This document shows, piece after piece, positions 33,489-44,706 of a DNA stretch of 64,000 nucleotides. The position numbers were made by a program, and so were the translations under genes. This DNA comes from Persicaria tinctoria (lineage: Eukaryota; Streptophyta; Magnoliopsida; Caryophyllales; Polygonaceae): positions 34,215,001-34,279,000 of the forward strand of contig JBANSL010000001.1 of the NCBI GenBank assembly GCA_037127255.1. The letters run 5' to 3'. Under the pieces are notes generated by a model that was given only the letters and a program-made list of their open reading frames with translations, ran no database searches and had not been told where the DNA came from. Position 1 is the first letter of the stretch; each line of letters begins with the position of its first letter.

Positions 33489-35825
33489 CTACCACTTATA
33501 ACCATCCTCACCGTCTTCGTCGTGTGAAAATGATTCTTCAATGTTTGACTGCTTTAGGACCTCATACAGAGTCGGGCAGTCTGGTTCTTCCCTTGGCATG
33601 CCAGGATATGCCCATACAGTGCGTACTTTATCACGCATCTGAAATTGCACCGGGACCACCTTCGGGGGTAATGACACTGTAGGGATGTCATCTGGTGAAG
33701 GAACAACCTCAACCTCTTCTACTATGGAGACGGGATTTGACGAGGCTGCTTGGCCTTTAGAGCTTGCACCTTCGATTTCAATTTCTCCCTTGTTGATCAT
33801 TCTTTCCACGATCTCTTTGAACACGTAGTAGTCTTCGAGATGATGACTAACAATTCGATGATAAGGGCAATACTTTGGATCACCCGTTTTGTCAGCCTCG
33901 TTTGGCCTCTTTGGCTCGGGGAGTGACAACATATTCTCCGTCATTAGCTCATTGAATATCCCTCTCACATCTTCATCGTCAAAGGGATACTTCTTCTGCT
34001 TTCTCTCTTCGAGCGACAATCTTTTAACGGGCTCTTTAGCTTGCCCCTTTTCTTGCGCTTTAGGATTATTTCCAGCGGATTTTCCACGAGGCTTAATGAA
34101 CGTAGCCATGGATTCTCCTCTTTTTGGCAACTTTTTGTTGTCATCCTTCCTCGTCTCATTGACCTGAGGTCGGCTTGCTACGGGTTTGCGTCGAGCCAGC
34201 TGACGCTCAACGTTGCAGGCCTTTGAAACCAATGTATCAAAAGCACGAGGTTCTGCGCTACCGACATGTATAGCAAGATCTGGGAGTAAGTTGTTGACAC
34301 ACATCTGCACGCATGCCTCTTCGCTCAATTTTTCTGAACATTGAAGTCTCAAACTTCTCCACCTTGCGATAAAGTCATTTGCGGACTCATTCGGTCTTTG
34401 TTGTGTATTAGCCAGATCCATGATGGACACCTTGGCTTTCGAGCTCACGAACTGAGCTAGGAACTCCCTTTGCAGCTCGTCCCATGTATGGATAGACTCA
34501 GGTTGAAGCTGAGTATACCATGTGAACGCGGATCCTCGTAGTGATTGGACAAATTGTCTTATCAGTAGCTGATCACTCAAGGCAGTTTCTCCACATGCCG
34601 AGTAAAAGTAAGCTAAATGTTCACGAGGGGACCCATTGAGGCCGTCAAATTTATCAAAATTCGGCCTTTGGTAGTTCGGAGGAAATGGGATTGCGTCGAA
34701 CTCCGCATGATATGGTTTTCTATAACCGATCACAGGCGGACTCTGAGAAATCTTGAACTCTCGGATCCCTTGTGCGATCCATTCTTGCCTATTCTCCGAA
34801 TTTTGCTCTTGTCTGCTCTCCGAATTTTTCTGTTGGAGCTGGTCCATGAGCAATTTAATTTGAGCATCCCTCTCCTCTAGCTTCTTTTGTAATTCCTGGA
34901 GATGCTCTTCAGTGCTTGTTGCCCCAGTCACTAGAACTGGCATGCTTTCAATTTCTTCTTTAGAGTCATTGGATGACCCTCCCTCGCCTACGACAAGCGG
35001 AAAATCCTCCTCTTGAAACAGAGAAGTAGAGTCCCCATATAATGGGGAATTTTGCTTTTCTTCTTGAACCGTTTCTGGATTCGAAGATTGGGTGGTCACT
35101 TTAGCATATGACTCGGCCTTAGACATAGACCTTGTCACTCGCCGCTCACATTTTTCTAGCGACGTTGATTTCTCGGCTATAGCTAGACCTTTTCCTTTTT
35201 TCTGGGTTTGAGAAGCCTTAGATGTCTCCTTTTGAGGCTTGGCCAGATTTGGTACCCCAACCTCTGGAACATTGGCCTTTTGAGCCTTGACAGTTGAGGA
35301 TATAGCTTCCGCCTCCTCATCAGAACAAGAGGTAACCAAAACCTGTACTAGATTGTCCATATCGACAGGGATAGACCCAAAGAAAATTTTCCTTGGGCTA
35401 TCGATAAGATCCTTGGTAGCTCTCCACAGTGTTGCATTGGCCTGTTCCAGAGCAGGGGAACGAGCCAATTTGCGAAGCGCTCCTGTCTTTCCGCGTTGGG
35501 AACCACATTTGCGTCCCCTCTTCCTGCGAGGCTTGGTTTCCTTCTTCGCCTCATTCACAGCTGGCTTTGAGACCTTGGCCGAGTTACCGTTTCTCTTGAT
35601 AACTCGAATGATTGGCCCATGAGCAGGCTTGGGAGTGAGCTCTTCTCCGCCGGTTACTTCCTCCCTGATAGCTTCGAAGCTGTTGTTGGTTGGGATCTCA
35701 GCAATGATCGACTCCCTAGTCACGTCAAACTGGACCTTAAACGATCTCCTCTTCAACCAGCGGCCACCCTCCACGAGAAAGGTAGCAGGTAGCTCGTTGA
35801 AGTTGACAATAGCTCTTGGTGCCAT
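33489..35825 (-). CDS. Tat Gag
   Basis: Intact 778-codon frame starting MAPRAIVNFNELPATF about 95 bp after the 5' LTR end. Residues about 370-540 form the retrotransposon Gag domain (PNFDKFDGLNGSPREHLAYF, FTWYTQLQPESIHTWDEL, FIARWRSLRLQCSEKLSEEA). Near residue 660 the usual Tat zinc-binding C-P-Y-H-x(4)-H-x(4)-C reads CPYHRIVSHHLEDYY, with the last cysteine replaced by tyrosine. The N-terminal third is basic and serine-rich. Gag packages element RNA in cytoplasmic particles. This is the only Tat protein here without a frameshift. Confidence 0.87.
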   Translation of the reverse strand: MAPRAIVNFNELPATFLVEGGRWLKRRSFKVQFDVTRESIIAEIPTNNSFEAIREEVTGGEELTPKPAHGPIIRVIKRNGNSAKVSKPAVNEAKKETKPRRKRGRKCGSQRGKTGALRKLARSPALEQANATLWRATKDLIDSPRKIFFGSIPVDMDNLVQVLVTSCSDEEAEAISSTVKAQKANVPEVGVPNLAKPQKETSKASQTQKKGKGLAIAEKSTSLEKCERRVTRSMSKAESYAKVTTQSSNPETVQEEKQNSPLYGDSTSLFQEEDFPLVVGEGGSSNDSKEEIESMPVLVTGATSTEEHLQELQKKLEERDAQIKLLMDQLQQKNSESRQEQNSENRQEWIAQGIREFKISQSPPVIGYRKPYHAEFDAIPFPPNYQRPNFDKFDGLNGSPREHLAYFYSACGETALSDQLLIRQFVQSLRGSAFTWYTQLQPESIHTWDELQREFLAQFVSSKAKVSIMDLANTQQRPNESANDFIARWRSLRLQCSEKLSEEACVQMCVNNLLPDLAIHVGSAEPRAFDTLVSKACNVERQLARRKPVASRPQVNETRKDDNKKLPKRGESMATFIKPRGKSAGNNPKAQEKGQAKEPVKRLSLEERKQKKYPFDDEDVRGIFNELMTENMLSLPEPKRPNEADKTGDPKYCPYHRIVSHHLEDYYVFKEIVERMINKGEIEIEGASSKGQAASSNPVSIVEEVEVVPSPDDIPTVSLPPKVVPVQFQMRDKVRTVWAYPGMPREEPDCPTLYEVLKQSNIEESFSHDEDGEDGYKW

Positions 35826-35892
35826 TTTCTCCTACAAATAAGAAATAGGCAAATATTAGTTTCAACACAACTAAGAGATGAAAAGGCAAAAA

Positions 35893-35915
35893 GGGTCCCA
35901 CTGGGCGTGCCAAAA
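35893..35915 (-). other. Putative Tat primer-binding site
   Basis: In element sense TTGGCACGCCCAGTGGGACC lies a few bases after the 5' LTR end (35919). Position fits a priming site. I cannot name the tRNA. Confidence 0.5.
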
Positions 35916-36049
35916 ATATGTTGAACAAAAATGCGCGAGTAATTGTAAAACATATTTTATTTAATTTTTAGAATTTGAGTTCGACCCCTTTTGGTTATCC
36001 TCTTGATTCAAAGTCGTATCGGCACCAAGACTCAAGTGGTTTTGGTGAT

Positions 36050-36387
36050 TTGGGCTGCACCCGAATTTTAACGGGTTGCCTACGTATCTCTTGGAAGAGA
36101 ATCAAGCCTTACGTAGTTCAGAGTGTTTAAGATGATTTAATTTTTGGGTTTGGTGATTGAACCCGACGAGCTTGAGCTTTATGTCGGGTGTCCTACGTAC
36201 CCGTTTGGAACGGGATCAAATCACCCGTAGTTCTTTTGAGAACAAATGATTTAATTTGATTGGACTTTGACCTCGTATTCATTTAGAAGTGAATTTAGAG
36301 GTTGACGACTCTACCCGATATATTTTTAGAATTTAATATCGGGTTACCTACGTAGCCGATATAAGGCGTCAAGTCTTTACGTAGTTC
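36050..36387 (-). other. Three copies of the double-hairpin module in the Tat 5' LTR
   Basis: Cores at 36078-36119, 36191-36233 and 36346-36387, corresponding to the three in the other LTR. At the third site this copy has CTACGTA where the other has CTACATA, so the full 7-bp outer stem is kept here. Confidence 0.75.
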
Positions 36388-38568
36388 TCTTTGTAGAACC
36401 ATTTGAATTTAGGGATATTTAATTTAGGGTTTTGACTCCATTTTCATTTTCCTCGTTTAGAAGTCAATTTCGAGATCGACCCACTCGAACAAATCGGCAA
36501 TAAAATTTTACTGAGTTTAATTTTGTGATTTTTGCTAAACCCGCTTTCTAATTTGTGCCAACTATAATTCTTATATTTAAGTGGGTCAGTTTCGTAATTA
36601 GAAACAAAATCAAAAAGGCCGAAGGCTGTATGCATTTATTAATGTGTATTACGGAGTATTTTTTTCTTTGTTGTAACTGGTGACTCAAGTGCAGATCGAA
36701 GCCCCGAATTCAAACAGGCCCAACAACAAATCGGGTCAAGCTTATAATTTGTTTGTCAACCCGAGTCTGAAGTCCCTGTACGTTTTTTTTTTAGATGAGG
36801 CACAGTTTTTTTATTTTTTTTTGTTTTTCTTTTGTCTCCTTCCTTCTCTCGATACCAACAGCGACCTTCAATCTTAACCAGGCAATTGAGCGGAGGAGGA
36901 GAGAGCACCGGCGAATCGCTCGGGCAAGGCAAAGGCGGAGGAGAAGGCGGTGCAAGGACGGAAAGAGCGAGACTCTCCTCGGACCTTTCTAATCAGGTCC
37001 GCCCTATTTCCTTTTCCTCTTTCTTTTTGGTTTGCGAAATTCGCTCTCTAATTTGTTGTTCCGTCCGATTTTGAAGTGATTCTTGGTTTAGATTCCAGAT
37101 TTTAAGAGGAATCCCCTTTCAATTTAGTGTTTGATTTTAACACTAGACTACTTTTCCCCAAATTGTAATTTTAGGTTTTTTTTTTTTAATTCCGATTTTC
37201 ACCCCAAATCTGGTATTCAATCCGATACTTAAGTGATTCTTGGCCTAGATTTCGTCTTCCTACACCAAATCTCTTTCAATTGAGTGTTCAATTTAAACGC
37301 TCGATTGATTTTCCCCAATTTGTGATTTTAGGGCTTTAATTTTGTGCTATTTGGGGCTTTTTGGTTTAGGGTCGGTCGATAAGTGGAATAAGAGGACCAA
37401 AGCTTGAGGAGTTTGAGAAGAGGTGACGGAATCCGGAGCTGCAATTTGGGCCCGACTGATTTCGACTCGAGACCAGTAGATTTAGGTACGTTCTAGGATA
37501 TATTTTTTTTTTTGTAAATTTCAGTCCTAATTTTTGTCGGGCTTTGAATTTGAATGACGCCATATTTTGAGCTCTGCTAATTGGGTATTTGATTCTTATT
37601 TGAATCGGATTTGAGTCTTGAGCAGACTGTCAACTGTTGAGGCAAAGGGACAATCAGGACTTCAATCCTTGAAGCATCCAGGAGGTTCTGTAGCTTGAAG
37701 AACAACTAGGTTTGTCCCTAAATTTGCCCTTAGTTCGATTTCGATTTGAATGATTTAATGCTCGAGCAGAATCAGTGCTGAGTTTGTTTTTCATGTACAG
37801 CTTGGGATTTTCTGAAACTTTGACAAGGGCGCGGCTTTGAGGCAGTGAAGGGGAATACAACGACTGTGGTGTGACAGCTTCATGGGTAAGTTAATTTGTT
37901 TCCTGCTTATTTTTTTCTTTAGAGGATGCTCAAAAGAGAGGAAACTAAATTATTTGAACCGATTTAGCTGTGCAGACAATCTGTTCTTTTTTTTTTGCCT
38001 ATGATTTCATTATTCCCTTGTCTGGCTGCCATAAAGTTGTTTGTTCTTGCTTGTTTTCTGTTGGATTTCTGAATGAATTTAGGCAGAGTGATGTGACGAT
38101 TTGATTTGTGTGAAATTGAAGAGTAAGTATGTTCAATGTCTTTTTGTTTTAACTGGCTGCAGTGATCCTTTTTTTTTCTTTGGCTTGATATTTGTGGACT
38201 TAGCCTTGGAATGAGACTTTGTGTCTCTACAGTCTTATGTGAAACTGAGCCAATTTGCTTAGTTTCAGCTTGAACAGAAAATCTGCGAGTTTTGTTGTTG
38301 TGTTTTTTTCCTTGAAGCTGGTAGCTTAACTTTGGAATTCTCTGCAGAAATTTTGGCAGAAATTTTGACAGAAATTCACCCTTGTTCTAGGGTAAACCTC
38401 TGATTTCCTTAGGAAAATTATTGCCTTGAGGACTTTGTTGTGTGAGACTGAATTTGCCTGCAATTTGTTTGCTTGTTTTGGCCGCCTAGTTTAGGGAAAA
38501 TCCAGCATGAATTAGTCTGCTAGTTTAGGGAAAATCCCGTAGGAATTTGAATAGTTGATGATTGCGAA

Positions 38569-38790
38569 ACCCAGGCCACAAGCGAAAGCCTACAAGGCTT
38601 GCAAGGGCCTAAGCCACGAGCGAAAGCTTGATTTGCAAGGGCGGGGTTTCGAGAATTGATTTTTGCAGCATATCGGCTCGATTGATGATTCCGAAACCCA
38701 GGCCACAAGCGAAAGCCTGCAAGGTTTGCAAGGGCCTAAGCCACGAGCGAAAGCTTGAGGGTTTGCAAGGGCGGGGTTTCGAGAATCGAT
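38569..38790. repeat. Tandem 127-bp repeat in the Tat 5' LTR
   Basis: Two copies starting ACCCAGGCCACAAGCGAAAG at 38569 and 38696, with CGAGCGAAAGCTTGA and CAAGGGCGGGGTTTCGAGA inside. The first copy has small deletions. Confidence 0.8.
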
Positions 38791-39551
38791 AGGAATCCCC
38801 ACGTATAGAGGGAGAGCTACCTTGTTGGCTCTCTTCTTCTTCTTTGGTTGCTTTCTTCAGACGTGTTTCTCTGCAGCTTTTTTTTCCTCGGTTGTGTCGT
38901 CTTTTTTTTTTTGGCGTGTGAACTTTTTTCATTCAACTGACCTAGGCCTTGTTTTATAGGGGAAAGATATCTTTTTACCTTCCTTTAAGATAATACAGAA
39001 TATCCTCTCTTGGCTGATCTCATATCTTTTATTTCCTTCCAACAACCTTTATATATATATATTTTAAAAGATATCGATAGCCCTTTTTTTTTTAATAGCT
39101 ATTATATCTTTTTTTTTTTGCCGCCTTTCCTGCTGAATTTACAGTAATGGGCTAGGCCCCTTTTTATTATTATTATTATTTTAGGCCCATATTACTTATT
39201 TGCAGGTGAACAAACTGCTCATGAGAATAGCAAGTCATTTGTGGAATTTCAACCGGGAAAGCTATTAACTCTACGAAGGTGTTGGCGAAAACTGATGGAC
39301 TGCCATTGCGTCACCGAAACTCGACTACTGTAGTTATTTTGTATGCTCCAGTTTACGAATTTGTACAGTGTTAGAACAATGTATTGGATATGTAATACAC
39401 ACACCACACACCCATCTATATGTGATTGTCCAACAGCTTACATTCGTATTCAATATATAAAGTCTTACATGAACGCTTTCGAAAAAATAATTTTGTAAGC
39501 GCATTTAACGACTTCTAATTAAACACGAAATGTTTTCCCCCAAACATTACC

Positions 39552-40227
39552 AGCACGGAATAAGGGACCGTGTTTATGCATTCCTTGATCCAATCCGAGA
39601 ATCGGGGTGAGAACCCAAATTTGTTTAATACTGAAAGCCTTTTCTATGTCTAGTTTTACTGCCATCCATCTCGTGGATCCTTTTTTCTTAGAGAAAGAAT
39701 GAAAGATCTCATTGGCGATAAGTATATTGTCTTGTATGGCCCTTCCTGATGTAAAAGCACTTTGCATTGGGTTAATTATTTTTTTCAGTCTTGTGGCAAG
39801 AATCTTGGACATGATCTTATACGTGGTAGAACATAGACTTATTGGTTTATAATAGGATGTGGTTGTGGGGTTTTCACATTTTGGTATGCAATGAAAGTAT
39901 GATTTGTTTGTTTGAGAATTCTTCCACTAAGAAAGAAACCTTTCACTGCCTTAATGACGGTTGGTTCAATAATATGCCAATATTTTTATTAAAAAAACCC
40001 ACCAGAAAGCCATCGGGCCCAGGTGATTTGTCATTTGCCAGGCTGAACACCGCCTTTTTAATTTCGGAGTTTGTAACCTGGCGTGTAAGCCGGTTGTTGT
40101 CGTCATCTGTGATTTCCGTACTTATTTTATTTAGTAGTCTACTAGGGTGATTTCCTCGTGATTGTTGAGAGTAGCGCTTTGTGAAGTCATTTATGATCAT
40201 AACCCTTATATCCTTTTCTCTTGTCAA
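39552..40227 (-). pseudogene. LINE reverse transcriptase, N-terminal half
   Basis: Frame 39943-40227 reads SEIKKAVFSLANDKSPGPDG; frame 39552-39812 reads QSAFTSGRAIQDNILIANE and WMAVKLDIEKAF. After DIEKAF a frameshift follows. The alternative frame reads WIKECINTV and SVLV up to the Tat insertion point. Confidence 0.82.
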
Positions 40228-40335
40228 GGTGACCCCCGCTGTTGTCTGTATAGTTTTTGTAATGTTTTTATTTCTTCTCCTTGTGCCTATTTTGTGGAAA
40301 TATCTTGTGTTTGTGTCTATGGATTTTACATGTTT

Positions 40336-40878
40336 TCATTTTGCTCTTTGTCCCCAGTATTTCTTTTGGTAGGTTAAGAGAGAAGCATGTTTGGTGGAAA
40401 GTCTTTTTATTTTCTGCTCTATGTGTGTGTTATGACAGTTATACAGCTTTATTTGAAGCTCTTGTAACTCTGTCTCAACTTGATCAATTTGCCGGAATAT
40501 ATGACCAAAGGTGACTTTGCTCCATGATTTGCTCTTTTTCTTTACTTCTTGCAATTTCCTTGTTAACTTGAACATATGAGATCCAGGGGTATCAACTCGC
40601 CATGCCTGGTGAACAAGTGTTTCATAGTCCGACCTATTGGTCCAAGCCATTTCAAATTTGAAAGGCTGTAACTTAGGCTTCTGGTTATCTATTAAATCCA
40701 GTGTGATTTGTGCATGATCAGATTTTAAGAAAGCATGATTTTTTGTATATAGATTTGGGAATTTTTGAAGTAAATAAAAGCTAACTAGGACTCTGTCAAG
40801 TTTTTCATAAATATTGTCGAGTCTATAGGCTCTCTTTCTCCAGGTGAATTTATTTCCCGATGTTGGTGCATCCATCAA
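40336..40878 (-). pseudogene. LINE endonuclease C-terminus and linker to reverse transcriptase
   Basis: A 180-codon frame. NKFTWRKRAYRLDNIYEKLD and HAFLKSDHAQITLDL match the end of the L1 endonuclease, where the SDH triad closes the active site. The following helical region (PFKFEMAW, HQAWRVDTPG) is the usual linker. Confidence 0.78.
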
Positions 40879-41410
40879 GTTATGAGTTACAATGATTTCA
40901 TTTAGTCTTCGAACTCAATTTGCGTTGGGTGTTACTCCACCCATTTTGTCATCGGTGTCACGTATCTCTATCAGGTCTCTAATTATTATTATTTGATGTT
41001 GGATGTTTTGTATCGCATCCGAGAGGGAAGACCAGAAGACCACTTTTTCATTTTCGTGGGGTGGTGCATAGACAAATAGAATTTCTATTGTCGTTCATAT
41101 CAAGGTGTTTGTGTAAGTTGCATGTATTGTTCTATTACCCGAGTGTATCACTGCAAATGTTTCGTTTTGAAGTTGTGCTTCCTTCCTCATAAGACAGAGG
41201 CCACCAGATAGGCCTGAAGAGGGACATAAGTGCATTATGTCAAAGCCTGATTTTTTCCAACAATTTTCCGGTGGTGGATTCTTTCATTTTGTTTCAGCTA
41301 TCATTAGTACTTTGATATGGTTCATTCTGCTTGTCGATTCAATATGCGTCCAAACGTTCCTTCTATTTAGATCCCCTTACATTCCAATAACTAAATTTCA
41401 TAGTAACTAT

Positions 41411-41741
41411 CTTTAAGAGAATGGGTAACTCTTGTATTGACAATGTGTTTGTTTTTATTCATTTTGAACGTAGTGAGATGGGAATTTTTTATTTATATTT
41501 AAATGAGCACCAATAGAGTTAATTAACTAACAAAGATAATCATGAAAAATTTAGGAGTAAAAGAGAAAGACAAAAAAAAAAAGAATAGTAACACTAAAAA
41601 GAAAGACAAAAAAACTATAAGGGAGAAAGAAAGACAAAAAAGGGGGGACCATAAAGAAAGGAAAAAAAAGAAAGAAAGACAAAAAGCAGAAAGAAAGACA
41701 AAAATGAGGAAAAAACAAGGGAAAACTAATTAAAATACTCA
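41411..41741. other. Non-coding DNA with AAAGA-rich stretch
   Basis: Contains a purine-rich low-complexity run (about 41560-41730) that creates lysine-rich or phenylalanine-rich frames. No gene is supported. Confidence 0.5.
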
Positions 41742-43388
41742 CACCTTTGAGGGTATTTAAAAAAATATCATCAACTTTCAAATGTAATAAAAATATCCCG
41801 ACATTTGAGGATAGTGGTAATATATTATCACGGGTTTTCTCACAGGTAAAAAATGATAACAAGGCAGCCTACGTGGATTTTTTTTTTTGACAAGGCAACA
41901 TGTGTGGAAGCCTTTTTACAAAATAGCACTAAAATTGGGTTTTCTTGAACGGTTTTCTTAGGACAAAAACCGCCAGCAAAATTAAACTCGAAAAATGAAA
42001 TTGATTCAACCAAACAACTAATCCGGTCAAAACTGCCTCAAATTAACACAAAACGACTATTTCTAACACCAACCCGACAATAAAACTAAACCGACAACAA
42101 CAGAAACAACGAAGATGGGAAAAAAACAAAACTTACTCAGTCAAGTCTGTGAATGAATCAAAGATGAAGAAGATGTAAAGATTGGAAAATTTAATTATTA
42201 TTTAATTTCCAAATTTGGAAAGCTTTCAGAAAACCGTCCTCAAGCAACTTGCTATTTTTGGAAATTCTTTGAAATGATTCCAGTATCCTTTTAATTTAAG
42301 ATTTTGACGGATCATTTTTTCGCTATCGAGTTTCGGATTTGAAAACTTAGCGCCTCGTGTGTCATTTTGAAACGATTTGAAATTTCGAGTAGGATTTTCC
42401 GAGAGTCGGGATTCGGGTTGAATTATCGGGATTCAGAGTCGGACCTAGCGAGACTCTCTCTCTCTCCTTCTTTATGGGTTTTCATCTTTTTCCTCATTAA
42501 AACCCTAGAAATCCCATGTGTTCCTTTATATAAAGAAAGCATCAATCCCCAAGTGAGACAACGTCAACATAAAATTCTGAGCCTCCACCCTAAAACCCAA
42601 ATCTCTCTCTCCATTTGAAGATCCAACAAAGAAACGTACCCTAGCCACCTTCCTCCCTTCTCCTCCTTCAATCTTCTAAACCCTTCTTCCAATCTCATCT
42701 TTTTTGTTTCTCCCCACCCTAAAACCCTCAAACACACCTCCATTACCTTTTTCTTGAAGATCTAGCCAAGAAAAACGAAGACCGGATGTCGTTTCAAGCA
42801 AAACAACACTTTTGGGGGAATTTTGCTGTCGCGAGTTCAACACCTAGTTCCGTTTTCAGCTCGGTAAAACACCTCACTCTCCTTCATTTTAGCTTCTTTT
42901 TCTTCCCCATTTGTTTTTGCTTGTTCCTCACTCTTTTCTCTACCTTCTAAGGTCAAATCAGAGTGGATCTAACCCCTGAAAAAATGAAATCAAACCATTC
43001 TTTCTCCTTTCCCCTGTTTTTCGAAGGTGAGCTAGATCTCTCTCGTTTTTGCTCGTTTTGATCCCAAACTTTGCAAATGAGCTCTTTTATTCATCCTCTA
43101 CCTTTCCTACACTCGATCTCTCATTTCCTCATCGAATCGAACCTCGGATGACCCTCTATTCGAAGATTTTTTAAGAAGCCTCAAAGAGGCTAGGTAATCC
43201 CTCTTCCGCTCTCCCTCTCTAGTCCTCGTTTGTGTCTTTTGGTGTTGGTTTAGGTCGGGATATAATTTACTTTAAATTGGTTTTGGTTTGACAAAGAAAG
43301 GAATTGATTCAAGGCAAAAATGAACCAAAACGTTCGAATCTCGCTGTAGCGAGTTAGAACAGAGGCTAGTGGGAGGAAGGAGACAATG

Positions 43389-43463
43389 TTCGCGGCCGCG
43401 AAAGTACTGTTCACAGTGGCGAAAGTACTGCTCACCGCGGCGAAAATGTGCTTTCGCGGCCAG
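43389..43463. repeat. GC-rich short tandem repeat
   Basis: About three 21-bp units of the type GCGAAAGTACTGTTCACAGTG in AT-rich surroundings. Confidence 0.6.
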
Positions 43464-44706
43464 TGAAGATTTCTTCTTCGTGGGGAACCTGGGAAGGATT
43501 TTGCCGTGGCAAGCGGCCATTTCGTCGCGGAAAAATCTATCCCAGCAGCCCTGGCCAAGGCGTTTCCCTTGATCTCTCGAGTCCTTTGGTTGGTTTTTGG
43601 GTTGAAACAAACTATGACGGGTTTATTGTCGATCATCGAGTTCGAACATGGATTTTGAATATATCATTTATTTAAGGGATTATTTAATGATTTAAATATG
43701 ACTTTGATGGATTTTGGAAAAGTATTGATTATATCGATTTGATGTTTCGAAAATGCTTTGAGAAATTGTATTTCAAATCAAATGTCGGAATTCCATAAAT
43801 GTTACGACTTGAGTAAAGCTTAACAATTTGATGACTTGATGTTTACGAATTTCGTTTAACGGATGGACTTAACCTAACTTGTCGGATTTTGAACTTTTAT
43901 CACCAAATGTCGTTTGATGGTGTTATGCTTGGTTTGAAAATGGGATTGGACATGAGTAATGATGAGTTATGGAAACTTGATGGGAATTTGGCAATATCGA
44001 AATAGCTTGGCTTTTGAATGTTTTCTCGTATCAGAAAATGGCTTTGAAATGGTTTAACTTCCGGATGGTTTTGGAAACGTTTTGTAACATGGTTTCTGTA
44101 TGTATGAGTTGTAGCATTGTAGCTTATCAAATTCTTTATTATTATAATAGGTGCTTGTTGATTAATTGGATTATCCTTTCCGCTATGCTTTGATGTCCGG
44201 CTTTCCAAGCAAGTTCCTTTATGGACTTACTCAGACTGATCAAATAAAAACCTCCTGCTTGTGGTCATATGACATACTAGGTGTTGCATAAGCATTGAAG
44301 CAGGCCATGTAGTATCATGCTAGGGTTGCACACTTGAATAAGTATTCGGTTACTCTCTGTGTTTGAGAAACAGAACGATTGTTATCTGTGAGTCCTAGAG
44401 TCTTTGCTAGGGTCATATCCCAGCACCATCAGGTTTGTCCTGAGTCATTATTGTCAATATATGAGATGAGCATGATGATGATATGATTATGATGTGCACA
44501 CTTACCACTTGCGGGTAGAATTGCTATGCTATAACACTGAGCTGGCCCTAACAGAAAAGGGGGCGGAGGTAGGAGAGGGATATGCCACTTGGCATTCTTT
44601 GGGCCATTTATTTACTTCCGCATATTATATCCTGATTAAGCATGACTTGCGTGTTTAAGTTCCGTTATACATTAGAAGCATCTTTATTACAAGTATAGCG
44701 TATGCG

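Larger units (their letters stand above)
11898..39546 (-). mobile_element. Tat-lineage Ty3/gypsy LTR retrotransposon, 27.6 kb with nested insertions
   Basis: The element reads on the minus strand. Both LTRs start TGTTTGGGGG and end TTCAACA in element sense. The flanks are an exact duplication TTACC (11893-11897 and 39547-39551). Order in element sense: 5' LTR, priming site, gag, protease, reverse transcriptase with RNase H, a second RNase H, integrase, untranslated region, 3' LTR. The extra archaeal-like RNase H before integrase defines the Tat group (Ogre/Retand relatives). It inserted in a LINE and was later split by an Athila-like element at 22036-31217. Pol has several frameshifts and stops, so the copy is inactive. 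Confidence 0.92.
35919..39546 (-). repeat. Tat 5' LTR, without later insertions
   Basis: 3628 bp. It ends TTCAACA and starts TGTTTGGGGG in element sense, and matches 11898-18188 apart from insertions there. It has about 400 bp (38165-38563) absent from the other LTR. Confidence 0.92.
39547..41410 (-). mobile_element. 5' half of the L1-type LINE interrupted by the Tat element
   Basis: Continues 9613-11897. In minus-strand sense it begins near 41405 with MKFSYWNVRG (start of the apurinic-type endonuclease) and runs through SGNKFTWRKR, LDRVLVS and LKSDHAQI (end of endonuclease) to reverse-transcriptase blocks KSPGPDGF and QSAFTSGRAIQDNILIANE. The frame is broken repeatedly. No first open frame (nucleic-acid-binding ORF1) is readable upstream, so the 5' end is probably truncated. 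Confidence 0.86.

Noticed and set aside
41542..41862. Lysine-rich frame on one strand and phenylalanine-rich frame on the other
   Set aside because: Direct product of an AAAGA-rich simple sequence.
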